Below are positions 43,840 through 62,500 of a stretch of DNA of 64,000 nt, piece after piece. A model generated the notes under the pieces. It was not told where the DNA came from, made no database searches, and worked only from the letters and a program-made list of their open reading frames with translations. The position numbers and the translations under genes are program-made. The stretch spans positions 39,866,918 through 39,930,917 of the forward strand of contig CP136062.1 in assembly GCA_032622095.1 (NCBI GenBank). Direction: 5' to 3'. This DNA comes from Siphonodentalium dalli. Its lineage: Eukaryota > Mollusca > Scaphopoda > Gadilida > Siphonodentaliidae. Each line of letters opens with the position of its first letter. Within the stretch, counting starts at the first letter, position 1.

Positions 43840-46800
43840 TCTATAGGTATCCCCACCACATACATCTATAGGTATCCTCACCACACACATATATAGGTAT
43901 CCTCACCATACACATATATAGGTATCCCCGCCACACACATATATAGGTATCCCCGCCACACACATATATAGGTATCCTCTCCACACACAGATATAGGTCT
44001 CCCCACAACACACATATATAGGTATCCTCACCACATACATATATAGGTATCCTCACCACATACATATATAGGTATCCCCACCACACACATATATACGTAT
44101 CACCACCATATACATATATAGTTTCCCCACCACACACATATATAGGTATCCCCACAACATACATATATAGGTATCCCCACAAACACACATATATAGGTAT
44201 CCCCACCACATACATATATAGGTATCCTCACCACATACATATATAGGTATCTCCGCCACATACATATATAGGTATCCCCACCACATACATATATAGGTAT
44301 CTCCACCACACACATATATAGGTATTCCCACCACACACATATATATAGGTATCACCACCACACACATATATAGGTATCACCGCCACATACATATATAGGT
44401 CTCCCCGCCACATACATCTATATGTATCCCCAACACATACATATATAGGTATTCCCGCCACATACATCTATAGGTATCCCCACCACATACATCTATAGGT
44501 ATCCTCACCACACACATATATAGGTATCCTCACCATACACATATATAGGTATCCCCGCCACACACATATATAGGTATCCCCGCCACACACATATATAGGT
44601 ATCCTCTCCACACACAGATATAGGTCTCCCCACAACACACATATATAGGTATCCTCACCACATACATATATAGGTATCCTCACCACATACATATATAGGT
44701 ATCCCCACCACACACATATATACGTATCACCACCACATACATATATAGTTTCCCCACCACACACATATATAGGTATCCCCACCACATACATATATAGGTA
44801 TCCCCACAAACACACATATATAGGTATCCCCACCACATACATATATAGGTATCCTCACCACATACATATATAGGTATCTCCGCCACACACATATATAGGT
44901 CTCCCCACCACACACATATATAGGTATCACCACCACACATATATAGGTATCCCCGCCACACACATATATAGGTATCCCCGCCACACACATATATAGGTAT
45001 CCCCGCCACACACATATATATGTATCCCCGCCACATACATATATAGGTATCCCAGCCACACACATATATAGGTCTCCCCGCCACAATCATATATAGGTAT
45101 CCCCACCACACACATATATAGGTATCCCCGCCACACACATATATAGGTATCCCCCCACACACATATATAGGTATCCCCGCCACACACATATATAGGTATC
45201 CCCACCACATACATCTATAGGTATCCCCGCCACATACATATATATGTCTCCCCGCCACATACATATATAGGTATCCCCACTACATAAATATATAGGTATC
45301 CCCACCAAATACATCTATAGGTATCCCGGCCACATACATCTATAGGTCTCCCCACCACAAACATATATAGGTATCCCGGCCACATACATCTATAGGTCTC
45401 CCCGCCAAATACATATATAGGTATCCCCACCACATACATATATAGGTATCCCCACCACACACATATATAGGTATCCCCACCACATACATATATAGGTATC
45501 CTCACCACACACATATATAGGTATCCTCACCACATACATATATAGGTATCCCCACCACATAGATCTATAGGTATCACCACCACATACATCTATAGGTATC
45601 CCCACCACATACATATATAGGTAACACCACGACACACATATATAAGTCTCCCCACCACACACATATATAGGTATCCCCGCCACATACAGCTATAGGTCTC
45701 CCCACCACATACATATATAGGTATCACCACCACATGCATCTTTAGGTATCACCACCACATACATATATAGGTATCCCCGCCACATACATCTATAGGTAAC
45801 CCCGCCACCCACATCTATAGGTCTCCCCGCCACATACATATATAGGTATCCCCACCACATACATATATAGGTATCCCCACCACATACATCTATAGGTCTC
45901 CCCGCCACATACATATATAGGTATCCTCACCACAAACATATATAGGTATCCCCGCAACATACATCTATAGGTCTCCCCGCCAAATACATATATAGGTATC
46001 CCCACCACATACATATATAGGTATCCCCGCCACACACATATATAGGTATCCCCACCACATACATATATAGGTATCCCCGCCACACACATATATAGGTATC
46101 CCCACCACATACATATATAGGTATCCTCACCACACACATATATAGATATAGGTATCCCCACCACATACATATATAGGTATCTCCACCACACACATCTATA
46201 GGTATCCCCACCACATACATATATAGGTATCCTCACCACACACATATATAGGTCTCCCCACCACCACACATATATAGGTCACCCCTCCGCATACATCTAT
46301 AGGTATCCCCACCACATACATATATAGGTATCCCCGCCACACAAATATATGGGTATCCCCACCACACACATATATAGGTATACTCGCCACACACATATAT
46401 AGGTATCACCACCACACATATATGTAGGTATCCCCACCACATACATATATAGGTATCCCCACCACATACATATATAGGTATCCCCACCACATACATATAT
46501 AGGTATCCTCGCCACACACATATATAGGTATCACCACCACACACATATATAGGTATCCCCACCACATACATATATAGGTATTCCCACCACATACATATAT
46601 AGGTATCACCACCACACATATATATAGGTATCCCCACCACATACATCTATAGGTATCCCCACCACATACATTTATAGGTATCCCCACCACATACATGAAT
46701 AGGTATCCCCAACACACACATCTATAGGTATTCCCACCACATACATATATAGGTATCCCCACCACACACATATATAGGTATCCTCGCCAAACACATATAT

Positions 46801-49800
46801 AGGTATCACCACCACATACATATATAGGTAACCCCACCACATACATATATAGGTATCCCCACCACATACATATATAGGTATCCCCTCCACATACATATAT
46901 AGGTATCCCCACCACACACAGCTATAGGTATCCCCACCACATACATATATAGGTATCCCCACCACACACATCTATAGGTATCACCACCACAAACAAATAT
47001 AGGTATCCCCACCACACATATATAGGTATTCCCACCACACACATATATATAGGTATCACCACCACACACATATATAGGTATCACCGCCACATACATATAT
47101 AGGTCTCCCCGCCACATACATCTATAGGTATCCCCAACACATACATATATAGGTATCCCCGCCACATACATCTATAGGTATCCCCACCACATACATCTAT
47201 ATGTATCCTCACCACACACATATATAGGTATCCTCACCATACACATATATAGGTATCCCCGCCACACACATATATAGGTATCCCCGCCACACACATATAT
47301 AGGTATCCTCTCCACACACAGATATAGGTCTCCCCACAACACACATATATAGGTATCCTCACCACATACATATATAGGTATCCTCACCACATACATATAT
47401 AGGTATCCCCACCACACACATATATACGTATCACCACCACATACATATATAGTTTCCCCACCACACACATATATAGGTATCCCCACCACATACATATATA
47501 GGTATCCCACAAACACACATATATAGGTTTCCCCACCACATACATATATAGGTATCCTCACCACATACATATATAGGTATCTCCGCCACACACATATATA
47601 GGTCTCCCCACCACACACATATATAGGTATCACCACCACACATATATAGGTATCCCCGCCACACACATATATATGTATCCCCGCCACACACATATATATG
47701 TATCCCCGCCACACACATATATATGTATCCCCGCCACATACACATATAGGTCTCCCCGCCACACACATATATAGGTCTCCCCGCCACAATCATATATAGG
47801 TATCCCCACCACACACATATATAGGTATCCCCGCCACACACATATATAGGTATCCCCACCACACACATATATAGGTCTCCCCGCCACACACATATATAGG
47901 TCTACTCAACACACACATATATAGGCATCCCCGCAACATACATCTATAGGTATCCCCGCCACACACATATATAGGTATTCCCGCCACACACATATATAGG
48001 TATCCCCGCCACACACATATATAGGTCTCCCCGCCACACACATATATAGGTATCCCCGCCAAACACATATATAGGTATCCCCGCCACATACATATATAGG
48101 TATCGCACCACACACATCTATAGGTATCCCCGCCACACACATATATAGGTATTCCCGCCACACACATATATAGTTTTCCCCGCCACACACATATATAGGT
48201 CTCCCCGCCACACACATATATAGGTATCCCCGCCACACTCATATATAGGTATCCCCGCCACATACATATATAGGTATCCCCGCCACACACATATATAGGT
48301 ATCCCCACCACATACATATATAGGTATCCTCACCACATACATATATAGGTATCCTCACCACATACATATATAGGTATCCTGACCACATACATCTATAGGT
48401 AACCCCGCCACACACATCTATAGGTCTCCCCGCCACATACATATATAGGTATCCCCACCACATACATATATATGTATCCCCACCACATACATCTACAGGT
48501 CTCCCCGCCACATACATATATAGGTATCCCCACCACAAACATATATAGGTATCCCCGCAACATATATCTATAGGTCTCCCCGCCAAATACATATATAGGT
48601 ATCCCCACCACATACATATATAGGTATCCCCGCCACACACATATATAGGTATCCCACCACATACACATATAGGTATCCTCACCACACACATATATAGATA
48701 TAGGTATCCCCACCACATACATATATAGGTATCTCCACCACACACATCTATAGGTATCTCCACCACATACATATATAGGTCACCCCTCCACATACATCTA
48801 TAGGTATCCCCACCACATACATATATAGGTATCCCCGCCACACAAATATATAGGTATCCCCACCACACACATATATAGGTATACTCGCCACACAGATATA
48901 TAGGTATCACCACCACACATATATATAGGTATCCCCACCACATACATATATAGGTATCCCCACCACATACATATATAGGTATCCCCACCACATACATATA
49001 TAGGTATCCTCGCCACACACATATATAGGTATCACCACCACACACATATATAGGTATCCCCCACCACATACATATATAGGTATTCCCACCACATACATAT
49101 ATAGGTATCACCACCACACAAATATATAGGTATCCCCACCACATACATATATAGGTATCCCCACCACATACATGAATAGGTATCCCCAACACACACATCT
49201 ATAGGTATCCCCAACACATACATATATAGGTATCCCCACCACACTCATATATAGGTATCCTCGCCAAACACATATATAGGTATCACCACCACATACATAT
49301 ATAGGTAACCCCACCACATACATATATAGGTATCCCCACCACATACATATATAGGTATCCCCACCACATACATATATAGGTATCCCCTCACACACATATA
49401 TAGGTATTCCCACCACACACATATATATAGGTATCACCACCACACACATATATAGGTATCACCGCCACATACATATATAGGTCTCCCCGCCACATACATC
49501 TATATGTATCCCCAACACATACATATATAGGTATCCCCGCCACATACATCTATAGGTATCCCCACCACATACATCTATAGGTATCCTCACCACACACATA
49601 TATAGGTATCCTCACCATACACATATATAGGTATCCCCGCCACACACATATATAGGTATCCCCGCCACACACATATATAGGTATCCTCTCCACACACAGA
49701 TATAGGTCTCCCCACAACACACATATATAGGTATCCTCACCACATACATATATAGGTATCCTCACCACATACATATATAGGTATCCCCACCACACACATA

Positions 49801-52800
49801 TATACGTATCACCACCACATACATATATAGTTTCCCCACCACACACATATATAGGTATCCCCACCACATACATATATAGGTATCCCCACAAACACACATA
49901 TATAGGTATCCCCACCACATACATATATAGGTATCCTCACCACATACATATATAGGTATCTCCGCCACACACATATATAGGTCTCCCCACCACACACATA
50001 TATAGGTATCACCACCACACATATATAGGTATCCCCGCCACACACATATATAGGTATCCCCGCCACACACATATATAGGTATCCCCGCCACACACATATA
50101 TATGTATCCCCGCCACATACATATATAGGTATCCCAGCCACACACATATATAGGTCTCCCCGCCACAATCATATATAGGTATCCCCACCACACACATATA
50201 TAGGTATCCCCGCCACACACATATATAGGTATCCCCCCCACACACATATATAGGTATCCCCGCCACACACATATATAGGTATCCCCACCACATACATCTA
50301 TAGGTATCCCCGCCACATACATATATATGTCTCCCCGCCACATACATATATAGGTATCCCCACTACATAAATATATAGGTATCCCCACCAAATACATCTA
50401 TAGGTATCCCGGCCACATACATCTATAGGTCTCCCCCCACAAACATATATAGGTATCCCGGCCACATACATCTATAGGTCTCCCCGCCAAATACATATAT
50501 AGGTATCCCCACCACATACATATATAGGTATCCCCACCACACACATATATAGGTATCCCCACCACATACATATATAGGTATCCTCACCACACACATATAT
50601 AGGTATCCTCACCACATACATATATAGGTATCCCCACCACATAGATCTATAGGTATCACCACCACATACATCTATAGGTATCCCCACCACATACATATAT
50701 AGGTATCACCACGACACACATATATAAGTCTCCCCACCACACACATATATAGGTATCCCCGCCACATACAGCTATAGGTCTCCCCACCACATACATATAT
50801 AGGTATCACCACCACATGCATCTATAGGTATCACCACCACATACATATATAGGTATCCCCGCCACATACATCTATAAGTAACCCCGCCACCCACATCTAT
50901 AGGTCTCCCCGCCACATACATATATAGGTATCCCCACCACATACATATATAGGTATCCCCACCACATACATCTATAGGTCTCCCCGCCACATACATATAT
51001 AGGTATCCCCACCACAAACATATATAGGTATCCCCGCAACATACATCTATAGGTCTCCCCGCCAAATACATATATAGGTATCCCCACCACATACATATAT
51101 AGGTATCCCCGCCACACACATATATAGGTATCCCCACCACATACATATATAGGTATCCCCGCCACACACATATATAGGTATCCCCACCACATACATATAT
51201 AGGTATCCTCACCACACACATATATAGATATAGGTATCCCCACCACATACATATATAGGTATCTCCACCACACACATCTATAGGTATCCCCACCACATAC
51301 ATATATAGGTATCCTCACCACACACATATATAGGTCTCCCCACCACCACACATATATAGGTCACCCCTCCACATACATCTATAGGTATCCCCACCACATA
51401 CATATATAGGTATCCCCGCCACACAAATATATGGGTATCCCCACCACACACATATATAGGTATACTCGCCACACACATATATAGGTATCACCACCACACA
51501 TATATGTAGGTATCCCCACCACATACATATATATGTATCCCCACCACATACATATATAGGTATCCCCACCACATACATATATAGGTATCCTCGCCACAAA
51601 CATATATAGGTATCACCACCACACACATAAATAGGTATCCCCACCACATACATATATAGGTATTCCCACCACATACATATATAGGTATCACCACCACACA
51701 TATATATAGGTATCCCAACCACATACATATATAGGTATCCCCACCACATACATTTATAGGTATCCCCACCACATACATGAATAGGTATCCCCAACACACA
51801 CATCTATAGGTATTCCCACCACATACATATATAGGTATCCCCACCACACACATATATAGGTATCCTCGCCAAACACATATATAGGTATCACCACCACATA
51901 CATATATAGGTAACCCCACCACATACATATATAGGTATCCCCTCCACATACATATATAGGTATCCCCACCACACACAGCTATAGGTATCCCCACAACATA
52001 CATATATAGGTATCCCCACCACACACATATATAGGTATCACCACCACAAACATATATAGGTATCCCCACCACACATATATAGGTATTCCCACCACACACA
52101 TATATATAGGTATCACCACCACACACATATATAGGTATCACCGCCACATACATATATAGGTCTCCCCGCCACATACATCTATAGGTATCCCCAACACATA
52201 CATATATAGGTATCCCCGCCACATACATCTATAGGTATCCCCACCACATACATCTATAGGTATCCTTACCACACACATATATAGGTATCCTCACCATACA
52301 CATATATAGGTATCCCCGCCACACACATATATAGGTATCCCCGCCACACACATATATAGGTATCCTCTCCACACACAGATATAGGTCTCCCCACAACACA
52401 CATATATAGGTATCCTCACCACATACATATATAGGTATCCTCACCACATACATATATAGGTATCCCCACCACACACATATATACGTATCACCACCACATA
52501 CATATATAGTTTCCCCACCACACACATATATAGGTATCCCCACCACATACATATATAGGTATCCCCACAAACACACATATATAGGTATCCCCACCACATA
52601 CATATATAGGTATCCCCACCACATACATATATAGGTATCTCCGCCACACACATATATAGGTCTCCCCACCACACACATATATAGGTATCACCACCACACA
52701 TATATAGGTATCCCCGCCACACACATATATATGTATCCCCGCCACACACATATATATGTATCCCCGCCACACACATATATATGTATCCCCGCCACATACA

Positions 52801-54000
52801 TATATAGGTATCCCAGCCACACACATATATAGGTCTCCCCGCCACAATCATATATAGGTATCCCCACCACACACATATATAGGTATCCCCGCCACACACA
52901 TATATAGGTATCCCCACCACACACATATATAGGTCTCCCCGCCACACACATATATAGGTCTACTCAACACGCACATATATAGGCATCTCCGCCACATACA
53001 TCTATAGGTATCCCCGCCACACACATATATAGGTATTCCCGCCACACACATATATAGGTATCCCCGCCACACACATATATAGGTCTCCCCGCCACACACA
53101 TATATAGGTATCCCCGCCAAACACATATATAGGTATCCCCGCCACATACATATATAGGTATCGCAGCCACACACATCTATAGGTATCCCCGCCACACACA
53201 TATATAGGTATCCCCGCCACACACATATATAGTTTTCCCCGCCACACACATATATAGGTCTCCCCGCCACACACATATATAGGTATCCCCGCCACACACA
53301 TATATAGGTATCCCCGCCACATACATATATAGGTATACCCGCCACACACATATATAGGTATCCTCACCACATACATATATAGGTATCCTCACCACATACA
53401 TATATAGGTATCCTCACCACATACATATATAGGTATCCTCACCACATACATCTATAGGTAACCCCGCCACACACATCTATAGGTCTCCCCGCCACATACA
53501 TATATAGGTATCCCCACCACATACATATATAGGTATCCCCACCACATACATCTACAGGTCTTCCCGCCACATACATATATAGGTATCCCCACCACAAACA
53601 TATATAGGTATCACCGCAACATACATCTATAGGTCTCCCCGCCAAATACATATATAGGTATCCCCACCACATACATATATAGGTATCCCCGCCACACACA
53701 TATATAGGTATTCCCACCACATACATATATAGGTATCCTCACCACACACATATATAGATATAGGTATCCCCACCACATACATATATAGGTATCTCCACCA
53801 CACACATCTATAGGTATCCCCACCACATACATATATAGGTATCCTCACCACACACATATATAGGTCTTCCCTCCACATACATATATAGGTATCCTCACCA
53901 CATACATATATAGGTATCCTCACCACACACATATATAGGTCACCCCTCCACATACATCTATAGGTATCCCCACCACATACATATATAGGTATCCCCGCCA
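43840..54000 (+). repeat. Roughly 5.04-5.08 kb minisatellite duplication
   Basis: Marker sets at 44.5-46.7 kb recur at +5082 (GGTCACCCCTCC with TCA at 46279 and 51361). Those at 47.6-48.2 kb recur at +5058, and those at 49.5-49.9 kb at +5036. The stepwise shrinking of the offset in multiples of about 25 bp shows small unit losses after duplication. Each large copy contains two markers, giving a shorter underlying period of about 2.5 kb (TCA at 46279, 48780, 51361 and 53940). Confidence 0.72.
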
Positions 54001-56511
54001 CACATATATATAGGTATCCCCACCACATACATATATAGGTATCACCACCACACACATATATAGGTATCCCCCACCACATACATATATAGGTATTCCCACC
54101 ACATACATATATAGGTATCACCACCACACATATATATAGGTATCCCCACCACATACATATATAGGTATCCCCACCACATACATATACAGGTATCCCCACC
54201 ACATACATGAATAGGTATCCCCAACACACACATCTATAGGTATTCCCAACACATACATATATAGGTATCCCCACCACACTCATATATAGGTATCCTCGCC
54301 AAACACATATATAGGTATCACCACCACATACATATATAGGTAACCCCACCACATACATATATAGGTATCCCCACCACATACATATATAGGTATCCCCACC
54401 ACATACATATATAGGTATCCCCACCACACACATATATAGGTATTCCCACCACACACATATATATAGGTATCACCACCACACACATATATAGGTATCACCG
54501 CCACATACATATATAGGTCTCCCCGCCACATACATCTATATGTATCCCCAACACATACATATATAGGTATCCCCGCCACATACATCTATAGGTATCCCCA
54601 CCACATACATCTATAGGTATCCTCCCCACACACATATATAGGTATCCTCACCATACACATATATAGGTATCCCCGCCACACACATATATAGGTATCCCCG
54701 CCACACACATATATAGGTATACTCTCCACACACAGATATAGGTCTCCCCACAACACACATATATAGGTATCCTCACCACATACATATATAGGTATCCTCA
54801 CCACATACATATATAGGTATCCCCACCACACACATATATACGTATCACCACCACATACATATATAGTTTCCCCACTACACACATATATAGGTATCCCCAC
54901 CACATACATATATAGGTATCCCCACAAACACACATATATAGGTATCCCCACCACATACATATATAGGTATCCTCACCACATACATATATAGGTATCTCCG
55001 CCACATACATATATAGGTATCCCCACCACATACATATATAGGTATCCCCACCACACACATATATAGGTATTCCCACCACACACATATATATAAGTATCAC
55101 CACCACACACATATATAGGTATCACCGCCACATACATATATAGGTCTCCCCGCCACATACATCTATATGTATCCCCAACACATACATATATAGATATCCC
55201 CGCCACATACATCTATAGGTATCCCCACCACATACATCTATAGGTATCCTCACCACACACATATATAGGTATCCTCACCATACACATATATAGGTATCCC
55301 CGCCACACACATATATAGGTATCCCCGCCACACACATATATAGGTATCCTCTCCACACACAGATATAGGTCTCCCCACAAAACACATATATAGGTATCCT
55401 CACCACATACATATATAGGTATCCTCACCACATACATATATAGGTATCCCCACCACACACATATATACGTATCACCACCACATACATATATAGTTTCCCC
55501 ACCACACACATATATAGGTATCCCCACCACATACATATATAGGTATCCCCACAAACACACATATATAGGTATCCCCACCACATACATATATAGGTATCCT
55601 CACCACATACATATATAGGTATTTCCGCCACACACATATATAGGTATCCCCGCCACACACATATATATGTATACCCGCCACATACATATATAGGTATCCC
55701 AGCCACACACATATATAGGTCTCCCCGCCACAATCATATATAGGTATCCCCACCACACACATATATAGGTATCCCCGCCACACACATATATAGGTATCCC
55801 CACCACACACATATATAGGTATCCCCGCCACACACATATATAGGTATCCCCACCACATACATCTATAGGTATCCCCGCCACATACATATATATGTCTCCC
55901 CGCCACATACATATATAGGTATCCCCACTACATAAATATATAGGTATCCCCACCATATACAACTATAGGTATCCCGGCCACATACATCTATAGGTCTCGC
56001 CACCACAAACATATATAGGTATCCCGGCCACATACATCTATAGGTCTCCCCGCCAAATACATATATAGGTATCCCCACCACATACATATATAGGTATCCC
56101 CACCACACACATATATAGGTATCCCCACCACATACATATATAGGTATCCTCACCACACACATATATAGGTATCCTCACCACATACATATATAGGTATCCC
56201 CACCACATAGATCTATAGGTATCACCACCACATACATCTATAGGTATCCCTACAAACACACATATATAGGTATCCCCACCACATACATATATAGGTATCC
56301 TCACCACATACATATATAGGTATCTCCGCCACACACATATATAGGTCTCCCCACCACACACATATATAGGTATCACCACCACACATATATAGGTATCCCC
56401 GCCACACACATATATAGGTATCCCCGCCACACACATATATAGGTTTCCCCGCCACACACATATATATGTATCCCCGCCACATACATATATAGGTATCCCA
56501 GCCACATACAT

Positions 56512-59500
56512 CTATAGGTATCCCCGCCACATACATATATATGTCTCCCCGCCAAATACATATATAGGTATCCCCACCACACACATATATAGGTATCCCC
56601 ACCACATACATATATAGGTATCCTCACCACACACATATATAGGTATCCTCACCACATACATATATATGTATCCCCACCACATAGATCTATAGGTATCACC
56701 ACCACATACATCTATAGGTATCCCCACCACATACATATATAGGTATCACCACGACACACATATATAAGTCTCCCCACCACACACATATATAGGTATCCCC
56801 GCCACATACAGCTATAGGTCTCCCCACCACATACATATATAGGTATCACCACCACATGCATCTATAGGTATCACCACCACATACATATATAGGTATCCCC
56901 GCCACATACATCTATAGGTAACCCCGCCACCCACATCTATAGGTCTCCCCGCCACATACATATATAGGTATCCCCACCACATACATATATAGGTATCCCC
57001 ACCACATACATCTATAGGTCTCCCCGCCACATACATATATAGGTATCCCCACCACAAACATATATAGGTATCCCCGCAACATACATCTATAGGTCTCCCC
57101 GCCAAATACATATATAGGTATCCCCACCACATACATATATAGGTATCCCCGCCACACACATATATAGGTATCCCCACCACATTCATATATAGGTATCCCC
57201 GCCACACACATATATAGGTATCCCCACCACATACATATATAGGTATTCTCACCACACACATATATAGATATAGGTATCCCCACCACATACATATATAGGT
57301 ATCTCCACCACACACATCTATAGGTATCCCCACCACATACATATATAGGTATCCTCACCACACACATATATAGGTCTCCCCACCACCACACATATATAGG
57401 TCACCCCTCCACATACATCTATAGGTATCCCCACCACATACATATATAGGTATCCCCGCCACACAAATATATGGGTATCCCCACCACACACATATATAGG
57501 TATACTCGCCACACACATATATAGGTATCACCACCACACATATATGTAGGTATCCCCACCACATACATATATAGGTATCCCCACCACATACATATATAGG
57601 TATCCCCACCACATACATATATAGGTATCCTCGCCACACACATATATAGGTATCACCACCACACACATATATAGGTATCCCCACCACATACATATATATG
57701 TATTCCCACCACATACATATATAGGTATCACCACCACACATATATATAGGTATCCCCACCACATACATATATAGGTATCCCCACCACATACATTTATAGG
57801 TATCCCCACCACATACATGAATAGGTATCCCCAACACACACATCTATAGGTTTCCCACCACATACATATATAGGTATCCCCACCACACACATATATAGGT
57901 ATCCTCGCCAAACACATATATAGGTATCACCACCACATACATATATAGGTAACCCCACCACATACATATATAGGTATCCCCACCACATACATATATAGGT
58001 ATCCCCTCCACATACATATATAGGTATCCCCACCACACACATCTATAGGTATCCCCACCACATACATATATAGGTATCCCCACCACACACATCTATAGGT
58101 TTCCCACCACATACATATATAGGTATCCCCACCACACACATATATAGGTATCCTCGCCAAACACATATATAGGTATCACCACCACATACATATATAGGTA
58201 ACCCCACCACATACATATATAGGTATCCCCACCACATACATATATAGGTATCCCCTCCACATACATATATAGGTCTCCCCACCACACACATATATAGGTA
58301 TCACCACCACACATATATAGGTATCCCCGCCACACACATATATAGGTATCCCCGCCACACACATATATAGGTATCCCCGCCACACACATATATATGTATC
58401 CCCGCCACATACATATATAGGTATCCCAGCCACACACATATATAGGTCTCCCCGCCACAATCATATATAGGTATCCCCACCACACACATATATAGGTATC
58501 CCCGCCACAAACATATATAGGTATCCCCACCACACACATATATAGGTATCCCCGCCACACACATATATAGGTTTCCCCGCCACACACATATATATGTATC
58601 CCCGCCACATACATATATAGGTATCCCAGCCACACACATATATAGGTCTCCCCGCCACAATCATATATAGGTATCCCCACCACACACATATATAGGTATC
58701 CCCGCCACACACATATATAGGTATCCCCACCACACACATATATAGGTATCCCCGCCACACACATATATAGGTATCCCCACCACATACATCTATAGGTATC
58801 CCCGCCACATACATATATATGTCTCCCCGCCACATACATAGATAGGTATCCCCACTACATAAATATATAGGTATCCCCACCATATACATCTATAGGTATC
58901 CCGGCCACATACATCTATAGGTCTCCCCACCACAAACATATATAGGTATCCCGGCCACATACATCTATAGGTCTCCCCGCCAAATACATATATAGGTATC
59001 CCCACCACATACATATATAGGTATCCCCACCACACACATATATAGGTATCCCCACCACATACATATATAGGTATCCTCACCACACACATATATAGGTATC
59101 CTCACCACATACATATATATGTATCCCCACCACATAGATCTATAGGTATCACCACCACATACATCTATAGGTATCCCCACCACATACATATATAGGTATC
59201 ACCACGACACACATATATAAGTCTCCCCACCACACACATATATAGGTATCCCCGCCACATACAGCTATAGGTCTCCCCACCACATACATATATAGGTATC
59301 ACCACCACATGCATCTATAGGTATCACCACCACATACATATATAGGTATCCCCGCCACATACATCTATAGGTAACCCCGCCACCCACATCTATAGGTCTC
59401 CCCGCCACATACATATATAGGTATCCCCACCACATACATATATAGGTATCCCCACCACATACATCTATAGGTCTCCCCGCCACATACATATATAGGTATC

Positions 59501-62500
59501 CCCACCACAAACATATATAGGTATCCCCGCAACATACATCTATAGGTCTCCCCGCCAAATACATATATAGGTATCCCCACCACATACATATATAGGTATC
59601 CCCGCCACACACATATATAGGTATCCCCACCACATTCATATATAGGTATCCCCGCCACACACATATATAGGTATCCCCACCACATACATATATAGGTATT
59701 CTCACCACACACATATATAGATATAGGTATCCCCACCACATACATATATAGGTATCTCCACCACACACATATATAGGTATCCCCACCACATACATATATA
59801 GGTATCCTCACCACACACATATATAGGTCTCCCCACCACCACACATATATAGGTCACCCCTCCACATACATCTATAGGTATCCCCACCACATACATATAT
59901 AGGTATCCCCGCCACACAAATATATGGGTATCCCCACCACACACATATATAGGTATACTCGCCACACACATATATAGGTATCACCACCACACATATATGT
60001 AGGTATCCCCACCACATACATATATAGGTATCCCCACCACATACATATATAGGTATCCCCACCACATACATATATAGGTATCCTCGCCACACACATATAT
60101 AGGTATCACCACCACACACATATATAGGTATCCCTACCACATACATATATATGTATTCCCACCACATACATATATAGGTATCACCACCACACATATATAT
60201 AGGTATCCCCACCACATACATATATAGGTATCCCCACCACATACATTTATAGGTATCCCCACCACATACATGAATAGGTATCCCCAACACACACATCTAT
60301 AGGTTTCCCACCACATACATATATAGGTATCCCCACCACACACATATATAGGTATCCTCGCCAAACACATATATAGGTATCACCACCACATACATATATA
60401 GGTAACCCCACCACATACATATATAGGTATCCCCACCACATACATATATAGGTATCCCCTCCACATACATATATAGGTATCCCCACCACACACATCTATA
60501 GGTATCCCCACCACATACATATATAGGTATCCCCACCACACACATCTATAGGTTTCCCACCACATACATATATAGGTATCCCCACCACACACACATATAG
60601 GTATCCTCGCCAAACACATATATAGGTATCACCACCACATACATATATAGGTAACCCCACCACATACATATATAGGTATCCCCACCACATACATATATAG
60701 GTATCCCCTCCACATACATATATAGGTCTCCCCACCACACACATATATAGGTATCACCACCACACATATATAGGTATCCCCGCCACACACATATATAGGT
60801 ATCCCCGCCACACACATATATAGGTATCCCCGCCACACACATATATATGTATCCCCGCCACATACATATATAGGTATCCCAGCCACACACATATATAGGT
60901 CTCCCCGCCACAATCATATATAGGTATCCCCACCACACACATATATAGGTATCCCCGCCACACACATATATAGGTATCCCCACCACACACATATATAGGT
61001 ATCCCCGCCACACACATATATAGGTATCCCCACCACATACATCTATAGGTATCCCCGCCACATACATATATATGTCTCCCCGCCACATACATAGATAGGT
61101 ATCCCCACTACATAAATATATAGGTATCCCCACCATATACATCTATAGGTATCCCGGCCACATACATCTATAGGTCTCCCCACCACAAACATATATAGGT
61201 ATCCCGGCCACATACATCTATAGGTCTCCCCGCCAAATACATATATAGGTATCCCCACCACATACATATATAGGTATCCCCACCACACACATATATAGGT
61301 ATCCCCACCACATACATATATAGGTATCCTCACCACACACATATATAGGTATCCTCACCACATACATATATATGTATCCCCACCACATAGATCTATAGGT
61401 ATCACCACCACATACATCTATAGGTATCCCCACCACATACATATATAGGTATCACCACGACACACATATATAAGTCTCCCCACCACACACATATATAGGT
61501 ATCCCCGCCACATACAGCTATAGGTCTCCCCACCACATACATATATAGGTATCACCACCACATGCATCTATAGGTATCACCACCACATACATATATAGGT
61601 ATCCCCGCCACATACATCTATAGGAAACCCCCGCCACCCACATCTATAGGTCTCCCCGCCACATACATATATAGGTATCCCCACCACATACATATATAGG
61701 TATCCCCACCACATACATCTATAGGTCTCCCCGCCACATACATATATAGGTATCCCCACCACAAACATATATAGGTATCCCCGCAACATACATCTATAGG
61801 TCTCCCCGCCAAATACATATATAGGTATCCCCACCACATACATATATAGGTATCCCCGCCACACACATATATAGGTATCCCCACCACATTCATATATAGG
61901 TATCCCCGCCACACACATATATAGGTATCCCCACCACATACATATATAGGTATCCTCACCACACACATATATAGATATAGGTATCCCCACCACATACATA
62001 TATAGGTATCTCCACCACACACATATATAGGTATCCCCACCACATACATATATAGGTATCCTCACCACACACATATATAGGTCTCCCCACCACCACACAT
62101 ATATAGGTCACCCCTCCACATACATCTATATGTATCCCCACCACATACATATATAGGTATCCCCGCCACACAAATATATGGGTATCCCCACCACACACAT
62201 ATATAGGTATACTCGCCACACACATATATAGGTATCACCACCACACATATATGTAGGTATCCCCACCACATACATATATAGGTATCCCCACCACATACAT
62301 ATATAGGTATCCCCACCACATACATATATAGGTATCCTCGCCACACACATATATAGGTATCACCACCACACACATATATAGGTATCCCCACCACATACAT
62401 ATATATGTATTCCCACCACATACATATATAGGTATCACCACCACACATATATATAGGTATCCCCACCACATACATATATAGGTATCCCCACCACATACAT

